DNA of 64,000 bases, from contig CAWBZG010000004.1 in the NCBI GenBank assembly GCA_963793245.1, forward strand, positions 62,001-126,000, written 5' to 3'. Source of the DNA: CAXBBB01 sp963793245 (GTDB lineage Bacteria; Bacteroidota; Rhodothermia; Rhodothermales; BA12). Position numbers and translations under genes: made by a program. The notes below the pieces were generated by a model. That model saw nothing but the letters and a program-made list of their open reading frames with translations. It was not told the DNA's origin and made no database searches. Positions 47,046 through 55,185 of this stretch are shown here, piece after piece. Numbering within the stretch: position 1 is the first letter of the stretch; each line of letters begins with the position of its first letter.

Positions 47046-48143
47046 ATGATCATCGAAGCCATCGCCACCGGCAACCCCGAGCACAGCCGTTCATCGTCGG
47101 AAGCCGCCGGGTTCATGTCGCGCGTCGAGAGTCTGCCGCCCAAGGTCCGCGAGGCGATTCCCGACCTGTACGACCGCACCAACATCGGCACGCGCTACAG
47201 CGCCATCGCCGACTACACGCGCGACGACGCGGCTGACTTCACCTTCTATCCACCCAACTGGCGTCTCGAACCCGCCCCGACGACGGCGCAGCGCAACGCG
47301 CTCTACCGCGAAGTCGCCGTTCCCCTCGCCGAACGGACGGCACGCAAGGCGTTGGAACGAGCCGGTCGCGACCCGTCCGAGGTCACGCACGTCGTCTACG
47401 CGACGTGTACCGGCTTTTACGCGCCTGGACCCGACATCGAACTCGTCAAGCGGCTGGGCTTGCCGCCGTCGACGAAGCGGGTGCAGGTGGGATTTATGGG
47501 CTGCTATGCCGCTTTCAACGCGCTGCGTGTGGCGCGTGGGTTCATCGCCGTCGACCCCAAAGCTGTCGTTCTCGTCGTGTGTTGCGAGTTGTGTACGATC
47601 CACTTCCAGACGAGCGATAGCATGGCGCAAGCCGTCGTCAACGCCCTATTCGCCGACGGATGCGCTGCCGCCGTCGTCAGCGGAACGCGCAAGCCCGGCA
47701 CGATCGAACTCGTCGACGAATGCGCGTTGCTCGACGACGACTCGATGGAGCACATGACGTGGGACGTGGGCAATACGGGATTCGACATGACGCTCTCGCC
47801 GCGCGTCCCAGTCGTCCTCGCCCGCAAGCTGCCCGAATACCTCGACTTGCTGCTCGGGTCGCACGGACTGGACGAAAACGGCGTCGACTGGTGGGCGATC
47901 CATCCCGGCGGAAAGGCCGTCGTGGACGCGTTCGTGCGGCTGCTCAACCTCGGCGAATCGGACGTTGCCGAAAGCATGACCGTCCTGCGCGACTATGGCA
48001 ACATGTCGTCCGCCACGATCCTGTTCGTATTGCGCCGTTACCTGGATCGGATTCAGGCGGGCGAACAACTGGGGTGGGGCGTCGCGATGGCGTTCGGGCC
48101 GGGCCTGACGCTCGAAGGCGCGCTGCTGCGGAGCGTTTCGTAG
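47046..48143 (+). CDS. Type III polyketide synthase (chalcone/stilbene synthase-like)
   Basis: 365-residue homodimeric condensing enzyme of the thiolase fold. The catalytic triad is complete: C153 in FMGCYAAFNAL, H286 in WAIHPGGKAVVDA and N319 in DYGNMSSATILFVL. The family extends acyl-CoA starters with malonyl-CoA to pyrones, resorcinols or chalcones; the product cannot be read here. No methyltransferase, oxidase or acyl-CoA gene is adjacent, unlike many bacterial loci. ATG 47046 is chosen; 14 codons of open frame precede it without family similarity. Confidence 0.93.
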   Translation: MIIEAIATGNPEHSRSSSEAAGFMSRVESLPPKVREAIPDLYDRTNIGTRYSAIADYTRDDAADFTFYPPNWRLEPAPTTAQRNALYREVAVPLAERTARKALERAGRDPSEVTHVVYATCTGFYAPGPDIELVKRLGLPPSTKRVQVGFMGCYAAFNALRVARGFIAVDPKAVVLVVCCELCTIHFQTSDSMAQAVVNALFADGCAAAVVSGTRKPGTIELVDECALLDDDSMEHMTWDVGNTGFDMTLSPRVPVVLARKLPEYLDLLLGSHGLDENGVDWWAIHPGGKAVVDAFVRLLNLGESDVAESMTVLRDYGNMSSATILFVLRRYLDRIQAGEQLGWGVAMAFGPGLTLEGALLRSVS

Positions 48144-48155
48144 CAGCGCGCCTTC

Positions 48156-48827
48156 TTACTCTGTGTCGCGTTCGAATGCTGCAGCTTCGGCAGCGTGATC
48201 GAGCGCGCGGTTGAGACTCCGCCCGGAGAGATAGTCGAACAGTCGGCGCAATCGCATCGACCGCTCTACCCAACGAGGAGGATGAATCGCGATCCAGCTT
48301 CCGATACTGAGGACCGCCAGCCCCAGTCCGAGGTTGGCCGCTACCCACGCTCCGCTCGTGACAGCCACCACATCGACGCCGACAAACCATTCGGCAGCAA
48401 CGATCAGGAGAGGAAGCCATACGAGCGGCGCGGCTATGAGCACGCCCCAGACCGTCCGGCTTCGGAGTGCCATCAACTCGCCCAAACGGTACTGCACGTC
48501 GGCGACTGGCTCGGCGCAATCGACGCGGTGCAACAGGATCTGCTGGCGGATTGTAGCGACGAGGTAAACGAATTCCAGTGTCATCAACAGCCCTGCAGAT
48601 ACGAGGGGCGGCCAGGAAGAACCGGAATGCGTTGCAACGAACCATCCAAGCAGCGCGATGAGCGCGACAGCCTGTGCAGCCTCCAGCCAGAGCGCCAGGC
48701 GCAAGGGAGTGAGCGCGCATCGAGAGCGCTTCAGCGAGGTGTCGCGTGATGTCGTCTTCGCTGCTGCGGCTCCGTCTGGGAGGCGAGCGAGGTCGTCGAG
48801 CGCCAGTTTGAGGTCGTCGAACGTCAT
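48156..48827 (-). CDS. Predicted membrane anti-sigma factor
   Basis: 223 residues. A soluble N-terminal region of about 40 residues (MTFDDLKLALDDLARLPDG) precedes four hydrophobic helices (residues about 45-66, 75-95, 125-148, 155-180) and a short basic C-terminal tail. Its ATG overlaps the sigma gene stop by 4 bp (ATGA), the usual arrangement of sigma and anti-sigma genes. No zinc-binding HxxxCxxC motif is visible, so the assignment rests on position and topology. Confidence 0.65.
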   Translation of the reverse strand: MTFDDLKLALDDLARLPDGAAAAKTTSRDTSLKRSRCALTPLRLALWLEAAQAVALIALLGWFVATHSGSSWPPLVSAGLLMTLEFVYLVATIRQQILLHRVDCAEPVADVQYRLGELMALRSRTVWGVLIAAPLVWLPLLIVAAEWFVGVDVVAVTSGAWVAANLGLGLAVLSIGSWIAIHPPRWVERSMRLRRLFDYLSGRSLNRALDHAAEAAAFERDTE

Positions 48828-49354
48828 GAGTGTGCGGGGTTGTCTGAGCCGAGTTGGGTTCGGAGTTGCGATCGGAGGCGGGTGAGCTTCGTGCCCACAT
48901 TCGTTGTCGAGAGACCGAGGATGTCGCCGATCTCGGCGTTTCGGTAGCCTTCGAGGTGCAGGAGCAAGAGCGCGCGGTCGAAAACGGCGAGGCTGTCGAT
49001 GACGCGGTAGAGCGTCTGTACTCGCTCGGTTGCATCGGGCGGGAGTGCGTGGATGTCCATCAGGTCGAGGTCGTGCTCGTCGTAGGATTCAAGCGTCGCG
49101 CGTCGGAGGCTCATGCTGCGCACGTGGGAGATGGCGACGTTGAGCGCGATGCGATACGCCCACGTCGGGAAGGAGCGGTTGGCGTCGAAGCGTGGAAAGG
49201 CCCGCCAGAGTTGGGCGGTGATTTCCTGTGCGAGGTCTCGGCGGTCTTCGGGCTGACGGCAGTACGTAGCAGCCACTTTTTGCACGATGCCTCGGTGGGC
49301 GTCGAGCAGCGCGCCGAAACGGTCGTGGTCGGTCGGAGAGCGAGATCTAAGCAT
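48824..49354 (-). CDS. RNA polymerase ECF-type sigma factor
   Basis: 176 residues from ATG 49354. Region 2 contains YCRQPEDRRDLAQEITAQLWRAFPRFD and FPTWAYRIALNVAISHVR, the core-binding and -10 segments. Region 4 is LAVFDRALLLLHLEGYRNAEIGDILGLSTTNVGTKLTRLRSQL, the -35-binding helix-turn-helix. It should direct a small regulon under control of the downstream membrane protein. The nearest genes it could serve are the type III PKS and uppS, but no matching promoters were identified. Confidence 0.92.
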   Translation of the reverse strand: MLRSRSPTDHDRFGALLDAHRGIVQKVAATYCRQPEDRRDLAQEITAQLWRAFPRFDANRSFPTWAYRIALNVAISHVRSMSLRRATLESYDEHDLDLMDIHALPPDATERVQTLYRVIDSLAVFDRALLLLHLEGYRNAEIGDILGLSTTNVGTKLTRLRSQLRTQLGSDNPAHS

Positions 49355-49594
49355 CAGGGCGACTTGTAGACAGGAGAAAGCGAGAGCAGTATCGAGGGGC
49401 CTGTGTAGAGTGATTCGCACGACTATTCGAATCGTCACACCGGATCGCTCGGATAAGGGTATCGCATCGCGCGAACGGATTTCCAGCGTTGGCCGAGGTG
49501 CGGCTTCGAGTGCTCGGAGACTTTCCGCACAGCCCACTTTCTTTTCGCACGCTCTTGGCCCCGCCGCGCTGCAACGCGACTAAGTTGTGAGGCT

Positions 49595-50386
49595 ATGCCG
49601 ACGACCGACTCACAGACGCCCAACGACCTCGCAGCGCAGCGCGACGTGATCGCGTCGGGCGCGATTCCTGCCTCCGTCGCCGTGATCATGGACGGCAACG
49701 GACGATGGGCGCAGGCGCGCGGTCAGCATCGCTACGTCGGCCACCACGAAGGCGTCGTCAGCGTGCGCGACGTGACCGAGGCCGCCGTCCAAATCGGCAT
49801 CGAACATCTGGTGCTCTACACGTTTTCGACCGAAAACTGGAATCGCCCCGCCGAGGAGGTCGCCGCGCTGATGGAACTGCTCGTCGAGACCGTCTCGGCC
49901 CAGCGGCAGACGCTGCTCGACAACGGCGTCCGGCTCCAGGTATTGGGTGATCTGGCTGCGCTGCCTACTCCTTGCGTCGACGCGCTCCAGGCGCTGATGG
50001 ACGAGACGGCGGATCTATCCAACATGACGCTCCACCTCGCGCTCTCGTACAGCGGGCGATCGGAAATCGTGCGTGCCGCGCGCCGAATCGCCGAACAAGC
50101 TGCTGCGGGGACGCTCGACCCCTCCGCTATCGACGAGCAGATGGTCGCCTCGCACCTCGACACGGCTGGCCTTCCCGACCCCGATCTGCTGATCCGTACC
50201 GGAGGCGAGATGCGGGTGTCCAACTTCCTCCTGTGGTCGATTGCGTATACCGAGTTGTACGTCACCGATACGCTCTGGCCCGACTTCCGCCGCGATCAGT
50301 TGTACGCTGCCGTCCGAGACTTTCAACTGCGCGAGCGTCGCTTCGGCGGTGTGCCCAATGCTCCATCGACGCCTGCCGCACACTAG
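49595..50386 (+). CDS. uppS: Undecaprenyl diphosphate synthase (cis-prenyltransferase)
   Basis: Condenses eight IPP units onto farnesyl diphosphate to make the lipid carrier for peptidoglycan and O-antigen. 263 residues. The catalytic Asp is D33 in VIMDGNGRWAQARG. Further motifs: GHHEGVVSVRDV, LYTFSTENWNRP, SYSGRSEIVRAAR, DLLIRTGGEMRVSNFLLWSIAYTELY and LWPDFRRDQL. bamA follows 73 bp downstream, the typical order in Bacteroidota. TAAGTTG lies 14 bases before the ATG but has no well-spaced partner. Confidence 0.97.
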   Translation: MPTTDSQTPNDLAAQRDVIASGAIPASVAVIMDGNGRWAQARGQHRYVGHHEGVVSVRDVTEAAVQIGIEHLVLYTFSTENWNRPAEEVAALMELLVETVSAQRQTLLDNGVRLQVLGDLAALPTPCVDALQALMDETADLSNMTLHLALSYSGRSEIVRAARRIAEQAAAGTLDPSAIDEQMVASHLDTAGLPDPDLLIRTGGEMRVSNFLLWSIAYTELYVTDTLWPDFRRDQLYAAVRDFQLRERRFGGVPNAPSTPAAH

Positions 50387-50459
50387 CGCTCCTGTTCGCC
50401 CCGTTACGCCTTCCGCACCTCGTGTGCCCCTCACCGACTTGTCTCGTTTCGCCGCCTTT

Positions 50460-52955
50460 ATGCGATTCCCTACGCTACGCCTCGCCGCGTTCGCCCTCCT
50501 GCTCGCCGCCGTCCCCGCGATGGCTCAGACACAGCCCGACGGCGCAACGACGTCGGAAGACACGCGGCTCGAAGTGCTCGGCCTGAGCGTTACGGGTGCC
50601 GAAGCCGAGGCGACGCAGAGTGTCATCTTGCAGGCCAGCGGCTTGGCTGTCGGTCAGAAACTGCGCGTGCCGGGCGACCTCGCACTCTCGGAAGCTGTCC
50701 GCGACATCTACCGTCTGAACCAGTTTACCAACGTCCGCATCGTCGAGGAGCAGCGAGCGGGCAACGGCATCTTTCTGCGCATCGAGGTCGAGGAAGCGCC
50801 GCGTTTGCGCGATTATTCGTTCGAGGGCGTCAAGCGCGGATGGAAAAGCGATCTGCGTAAACGGATTCCGCTGATCAAAGGCACGCGCATCAGCGATACC
50901 GACCTGCGCCGCACCGAACTGGCCGTCGAGACGTTTTATCGCGAAAAGGGCCTCCCGCTGGCCGACGTGACGGCAGAGACACAGCCCGCACCCGCTGGCG
51001 GACTGAACGTCGTCGTGAACGTCAATCCCGGCCCGAAAGTCCGCATCGGCGACGTACTCGTTGACGGCAACGAGACGGTCAGCGACCGGGCAGTGCGCAA
51101 GCGGCTCAAGAGCACGCGCCCGTCGGCGTGGTGGCAGTTCTGGGGCGGCGCCAAGAAGTACGACGCCGCAAAGTTCGCCGACGATCTGGACGGTCTGGTT
51201 CGCTATTACCGCGAGCGCGGCTACTACGACGCCTACGTCGAGCGCGACACAGCCTACGTGTCGTTCAACGAGGAGGGCAAGCCCGAGACGATGGTCGAGG
51301 TCGAGATTCACGAAGGTGCTCAGTATCACGTCCGCAATTTGGAGTGGGACGGCAATACGGTCTACTCCGACCTGGCGCTGTCCAACGCGCTCGGCATCCG
51401 CGAAGGCGACGTTTTCAACGCCGTTCGCTACGAGGAAAACCTCTACGGCAACGCCGACCAGAACGACGTGTCGAGCCTCTACCAGAACCTGGGCCACCTG
51501 CGCTTCGGCGTTCAGCCCAGCGTTCGCGTCGTCCCCGGCGACTCGGTCGATCTCTACTTCGACGTGTTCGAGGGCGAGGTGTACGACTTCGGCGCCGTCC
51601 GCATCGCGGGCAACGACAAGACCAAGGAGCACGTCATCCGGCGCGAACTGTATACCGTCCCCGGACAGCCGTTCAGCAGGGAGGCCATCATCGAGTCGAT
51701 CCGCCGGTTGTCGCAGCTCAACTACTTCAACGCGGAGACGCTTCAGCGTGGCCCCGACGTTCAGCCCAACGACGAAACGCGGACGGTCGACTTGGTCTAC
51801 CAGGTTGAGGAAGTCGGCGGCGACCAGCTCGAACTTTCGGGTACGTGGGGTGGCATCGGTCTGATCTTGCAGCTGCGCGTCACGTTCAACAACTTCTCGG
51901 CGCAGAACCTCTTCGAGAAGGACGCCTGGGATCCGCTTCCGATGGGCGACGGCCAGAGCCTTTCGCTCGCCATCCAGACCAACGGACTGGCCTATCAGAA
52001 CTACTCGATCAGCTTCACCGAGCCGTGGTTTAGAGGTAAGCCCACGCCGGTCGGTTTCTCGACGTCGTTTTCGCGCATCGACTACGACGGATTGCGCCGC
52101 AGCACCTTCCAGCAGATTTCGGACTCGACGGCCGAAGCCAACGTCCTCACCACGTTCAACGGGCGCGCGTTCTACCAGCAGCGCCTCAAGTTTCCCGACG
52201 ACAAGTTTCAATACTCGACGGGCATCGGCTATCGCTACTACAACGTCCCCGGCGGACTGTCGACGCTCCCCGGTGGTGTCTTCCACGAAGTCAGCATCGA
52301 CCAGAAGCTGACGCGCAACTCGCAGGATCACCCAATTTTCCCCCGTCGCGGATCGCTCTTCGAGGCATCGCTCAACATCGCTCCACCGATTCCGGGCACG
52401 GTCCAGTATCACAAATGGGGCTTGCGCAACACGTGGAACGCGCCCTTCACGGATCGCATCTCGCTAGGCGTGACGGCGCAGTACGGCTACATCGGCTCGT
52501 TTACCGACGATCCGGTTCAGTTCGAGCGCTACCTGTTGGGCGGCTCTCCGTTCGAGGCGCAAGGCGTCAACCAGACGATCGGGTCGGACATCATCTACAT
52601 GCGCGGCTACCCGTTTGCCTCGCTCGGTCCCAACCGCAACGGCAGCGCCATCGGTGGGCGCATCCTGAACCGCTACTCGACCGAACTGCGCCTGCTCGCC
52701 GTTCAGAGTCCGCAGCTTCAGGCCGCGCCGTACCTATTCTTCGACGCTGCCAACACGTGGAATAGCTTCGACACGTACAACCCGGCGCAACTCTACCGTT
52801 CTGCTGGTGTCGGCGCCCGGTTGTTCTTGCCGATCCTGGGCATGATCGAGTTCGCGTACGGATGGAACCTGGACGAGTATCCGCCGAACCGCAGCGAGTC
52901 CGGCTTGCGCCAGGGCCGCTTCCAGTTCACCATCGGCCAAGGCTTCAACCAATAA
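50460..52955 (+). CDS. bamA: Outer-membrane protein assembly factor BamA
   Basis: 831-residue Omp85 protein that inserts beta-barrels in the outer membrane. Signal peptide MRFPTLRLAAFALLLAAVPA. Five POTRA domains span about residues 30-440, seen in repeated motifs such as RIPLIKGTRISDTDLRRTE, VRIGDVLVDGNETVSDRAVRKRL and FGAVRIAGNDKTKEHVIRREL. The 16-stranded barrel follows, with LGGSPFEAQG at the conserved VRGF/Y loop region and YMRGYPFASLG. Ends in QFTIGQGFNQ. Encoded between uppS and two Skp/OmpH chaperones that deliver its substrates. Confidence 0.96.
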   Translation: MRFPTLRLAAFALLLAAVPAMAQTQPDGATTSEDTRLEVLGLSVTGAEAEATQSVILQASGLAVGQKLRVPGDLALSEAVRDIYRLNQFTNVRIVEEQRAGNGIFLRIEVEEAPRLRDYSFEGVKRGWKSDLRKRIPLIKGTRISDTDLRRTELAVETFYREKGLPLADVTAETQPAPAGGLNVVVNVNPGPKVRIGDVLVDGNETVSDRAVRKRLKSTRPSAWWQFWGGAKKYDAAKFADDLDGLVRYYRERGYYDAYVERDTAYVSFNEEGKPETMVEVEIHEGAQYHVRNLEWDGNTVYSDLALSNALGIREGDVFNAVRYEENLYGNADQNDVSSLYQNLGHLRFGVQPSVRVVPGDSVDLYFDVFEGEVYDFGAVRIAGNDKTKEHVIRRELYTVPGQPFSREAIIESIRRLSQLNYFNAETLQRGPDVQPNDETRTVDLVYQVEEVGGDQLELSGTWGGIGLILQLRVTFNNFSAQNLFEKDAWDPLPMGDGQSLSLAIQTNGLAYQNYSISFTEPWFRGKPTPVGFSTSFSRIDYDGLRRSTFQQISDSTAEANVLTTFNGRAFYQQRLKFPDDKFQYSTGIGYRYYNVPGGLSTLPGGVFHEVSIDQKLTRNSQDHPIFPRRGSLFEASLNIAPPIPGTVQYHKWGLRNTWNAPFTDRISLGVTAQYGYIGSFTDDPVQFERYLLGGSPFEAQGVNQTIGSDIIYMRGYPFASLGPNRNGSAIGGRILNRYSTELRLLAVQSPQLQAAPYLFFDAANTWNSFDTYNPAQLYRSAGVGARLFLPILGMIEFAYGWNLDEYPPNRSESGLRQGRFQFTIGQGFNQ

Positions 52956-53072
52956 GGCTCTTCGGAGCCGTCCTTTCGCAGTCTGGCCGTGGAGTTGGCG
53001 AAGAGGAGGGAGGCCGCGTGCGAACGATCGTGCTGTTTGCGTTTCCCTCGGATACAACCGCCTCTCCCGTAC

Positions 53073-53092
53073 CGCCGTTATATATGACGGCG
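53073..53092. repeat. 20-bp palindrome upstream of first ompH gene
   Basis: CGCCGTTATATATGACGGCG, self-complementary except one pair. The flanks GTAC before and CTTCG after match the palindrome at 3344-3363. It lies 28 bp before the ompH ATG, and its TATATATG core could be a promoter element, so an operator role is possible here. Confidence 0.6.
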
Positions 53093-53120
53093 CTTCGACA
53101 AAGTCTCATCACACCTCTTC

Positions 53121-53654
53121 ATGAAACGCCTCTCCATCCTCTTCCTCCTGCTCGTCGCCGCGCCCTTCGCGCAGGCACAGGATCAGCGCATCGGCTACGT
53201 CGACAGCGAGTACATTTTTTCCAAACTGCCCGCCTACACGACCGTTCAGCAGACGCTCGAACGCCAGGCGCAGACGTGGCAGCGTGAGGTCGAGGAGAAG
53301 CAACAGGAGGTCGACGGCCTGTTTCGGGACTACCAAGCGCGTGAACTGCTTTACACGCAGCAGGAGCGCCAGCAGCGCCGCGAGGAGATCGTCGCCGCCG
53401 AACGCGAAGTCGAGGCGATGCGGACGCGCTACTTCGGTCCCGAAGGCGAACTCTACCGCCAGCAGGAGACCCTGATGCGTCCGATTCAAGAGCGGCTGCT
53501 TACCACCATCGACGACATCGCCGTGCGCGAAGAGTACACCTACGTCTTCGACAAGAGCGGCGACTTCCTCTTCCTCTATGCCGACGAAAGCGAAGACCTG
53601 AGCGACGAAGTGCTGCGTGAACTCGGCGTGGACGTCGAAGCGCCCAACCGCTGA
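53121..53654 (+). CDS. OmpH/Skp-family periplasmic chaperone, copy 1
   Basis: 177 residues. Signal peptide (MKRLSILFLLLVAAPFAQA), then the OmpH opening RIGYVDSEYIFSKLP, a long Gln/Glu-rich coiled coil (residues about 40-115) and the C-terminal strand region with EYTYVFDKSGDFLFLY. Skp holds unfolded outer-membrane proteins in the periplasm as a trimer with coiled-coil tentacles. Location right after bamA supports this. The tail ELGVDVEAPNR is a little longer than usual. Confidence 0.92.
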   Translation: MKRLSILFLLLVAAPFAQAQDQRIGYVDSEYIFSKLPAYTTVQQTLERQAQTWQREVEEKQQEVDGLFRDYQARELLYTQQERQQRREEIVAAEREVEAMRTRYFGPEGELYRQQETLMRPIQERLLTTIDDIAVREEYTYVFDKSGDFLFLYADESEDLSDEVLRELGVDVEAPNR

Positions 53655-53731
53655 CCCGTACTTTTTCCTGCGGACGCATCGTTTCTCTCTCGTCCTCGCA
53701 TTCTGTTATCTACGACATCCTACCTTATTTC

Positions 53732-54283
53732 ATGACCCGTCTCCATCGCCTCGCCGCCCTCGCGCTGATCGCCCTCATCGCTCCGCTGAGTGCCCAGGCG
53801 CAGTCCCAGAACCTGTCGATCGGTTACACCGACTACGAAGTGTTGCTCGCCAACATGCCCGAGATGCAGTCGGTTCAGCAGCAGATTCAGACGTTTTTCC
53901 AGACGCGGCAGACCGAGCTTCAGCAGGCCGCTCAGCAGCTTCAGGAGAGCGCTGAGCAGTACCAGCGTCAAAGCTCGTTGCTCTCCGAAGAAGCTAAGGC
54001 CGAGCGTGAGCAGGCCCTCGGTGCTTCGCAGCAGGAGCTTCAGCAGCGCAGTGCCCGCGCCGAGCAAGAACTCGCTCAGCGCCGCGCCGAACTGATGCGC
54101 CCGCTCTTCGAGAAGCTGCAAACCGCCATCGACGCAGTCTCGGCTGAGAAAGGCCTCGACTTGGTCCTCCCGACGCAGGTCGGCGGCGACCCGTTCATCC
54201 TGTACGTCAACGATCAGACCGTCGTCGACATCACGCGGGACGTTGCGGCACGCTTGGGCATTCCCGTCAACGAGACCGAGTAA
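53732..54283 (+). CDS. OmpH/Skp-family periplasmic chaperone, copy 2
   Basis: 183 residues, same architecture as the preceding gene. Signal peptide ends LSAQAQ, then SIGYTDYEVLLANMPEMQ, a coiled coil very rich in Gln, Glu and Ala (residues about 45-125), and ISAEKGLDLVL-type closing strands (AVSAEKGLDLVLPTQ). The two copies share the fold but little sequence, so the duplication is old; tandem ompH genes after bamA are common in Bacteroidota. A terminator follows. Confidence 0.92.
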   Translation: MTRLHRLAALALIALIAPLSAQAQSQNLSIGYTDYEVLLANMPEMQSVQQQIQTFFQTRQTELQQAAQQLQESAEQYQRQSSLLSEEAKAEREQALGASQQELQQRSARAEQELAQRRAELMRPLFEKLQTAIDAVSAEKGLDLVLPTQVGGDPFILYVNDQTVVDITRDVAARLGIPVNETE

Positions 54284-54304
54284 GCCTACTCATTTCGACT
54301 TTTG

Positions 54305-54340
54305 CGCGGCGCCTCGGAACGATCCGGGGCGCCGCGTTGT
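54305..54340 (+). terminator. Rho-independent terminator of the bamA-ompH unit
   Basis: CGCGGCGCC (54305-54313) pairs with GGCGCCGCG (54328-54336) around 14 bases, followed by TTGTGTTTT. Located 21 bp after the second ompH stop. Confidence 0.85.
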
Positions 54341-54367
54341 GTTTTGTGCACTTTTGGCGCGTGCCTC

Positions 54368-54398
54368 TCTGTGAAGAACGACGGCACGCGCTATATTC
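54368..54398 (+). promoter_or_regulatory. Putative promoter of the two-component system
   Basis: TCTG (54368-54371), 20 bases, TATATTC (54392-54398), ending 36 bases before the response-regulator ATG. Spacing agrees with the other proposed promoters; box sequences are weaker. Confidence 0.35.
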
Positions 54399-54434
54399 AC
54401 AGCTGCTGATCTCATCCCAACTCGCCCCGCTACC

Positions 54435-55157
54435 ATGGCCACCGCCTCGGACCCCACGGACCTCCGCATTCTCGTCGTCGATGACGAAGAAGACAACGTC
54501 GAAGTGCTTAGCCACTTCCTGGAAGCCGAAGGCTACCGCGTCGATCAAGCCTATGACGGCGAGCAGGCGCTCGAAGTCGTGGCGCGTCACAACAACGAGA
54601 TCGACCTGATCTTGCTCGACATCATGATGCCGAACAAGGACGGATACGAAGTCGTCAAGCAACTGCGCAGCCGGGCCGAGACCGAGCACATCCCGGTCAT
54701 TTTCCTCTCGGCCAAGACCGAAGAAGAGGACCAGGTCAAAGGCCTGATCATGGGCGCTGACACATACCTCAACAAGCCGGTCCCGCCGAGCGTCGTTTTG
54801 GCCAACGTCAAAGCCGTTCTGCGTCGTTCGGGCATTGAAGAGAGTCGCATCCTTCAGGTCAGCAATCTGACGATCTACGAAGACGAGTACCGCGCCTCGC
54901 TCGACCAGCGCGATCTGGGCCTGACGCTGACCGAGTTTGAACTGCTCCGCTACCTCGTTCGCCACCCCCGCAAGGCGTTTACGCGTCAGCAGCTGCTCGA
55001 AACGATCTGGAAGGACGCCATGATGGTGACCGAGCGCACCGTCGACGCGCACATCAAGAACCTGCGCGAGAAACTGGGCGACTTCGCCAAGCACATCCAG
55101 ACCGTTCGCGGTGTAGGCTATCGCTTCGTCGAGGACGAGGACGCGCAGGCAGCGTGA
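54435..55157 (+). CDS. OmpR/PhoB-family response regulator
   Basis: 240-residue DNA-binding regulator. Receiver domain with acidic pair DDEED, phospho-acceptor D62 (LILLDIMMPNKDG), the T/S switch as FLSAKT and the lysine in YLNKPVPP. A C-terminal winged helix covers about residues 140-235, with LTLTEFELLRYLVRHPRKAFTR and RTVDAHIKNLREKLGD plus QTVRGVGYRF. The kinase gene begins 28 bp downstream, so they form a two-component system. The signal is unknown. Confidence 0.96.
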   Translation: MATASDPTDLRILVVDDEEDNVEVLSHFLEAEGYRVDQAYDGEQALEVVARHNNEIDLILLDIMMPNKDGYEVVKQLRSRAETEHIPVIFLSAKTEEEDQVKGLIMGADTYLNKPVPPSVVLANVKAVLRRSGIEESRILQVSNLTIYEDEYRASLDQRDLGLTLTEFELLRYLVRHPRKAFTRQQLLETIWKDAMMVTERTVDAHIKNLREKLGDFAKHIQTVRGVGYRFVEDEDAQAA

Positions 55158-55185
55158 CCCGGCGCTCCGCGCTGACTACCACCTA

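Noticed and set aside
50475..52412. 645-codon open frame on the minus strand inside bamA
   Set aside because: It is the antisense shadow of a certain gene in GC-rich DNA; no start region, no family resemblance.
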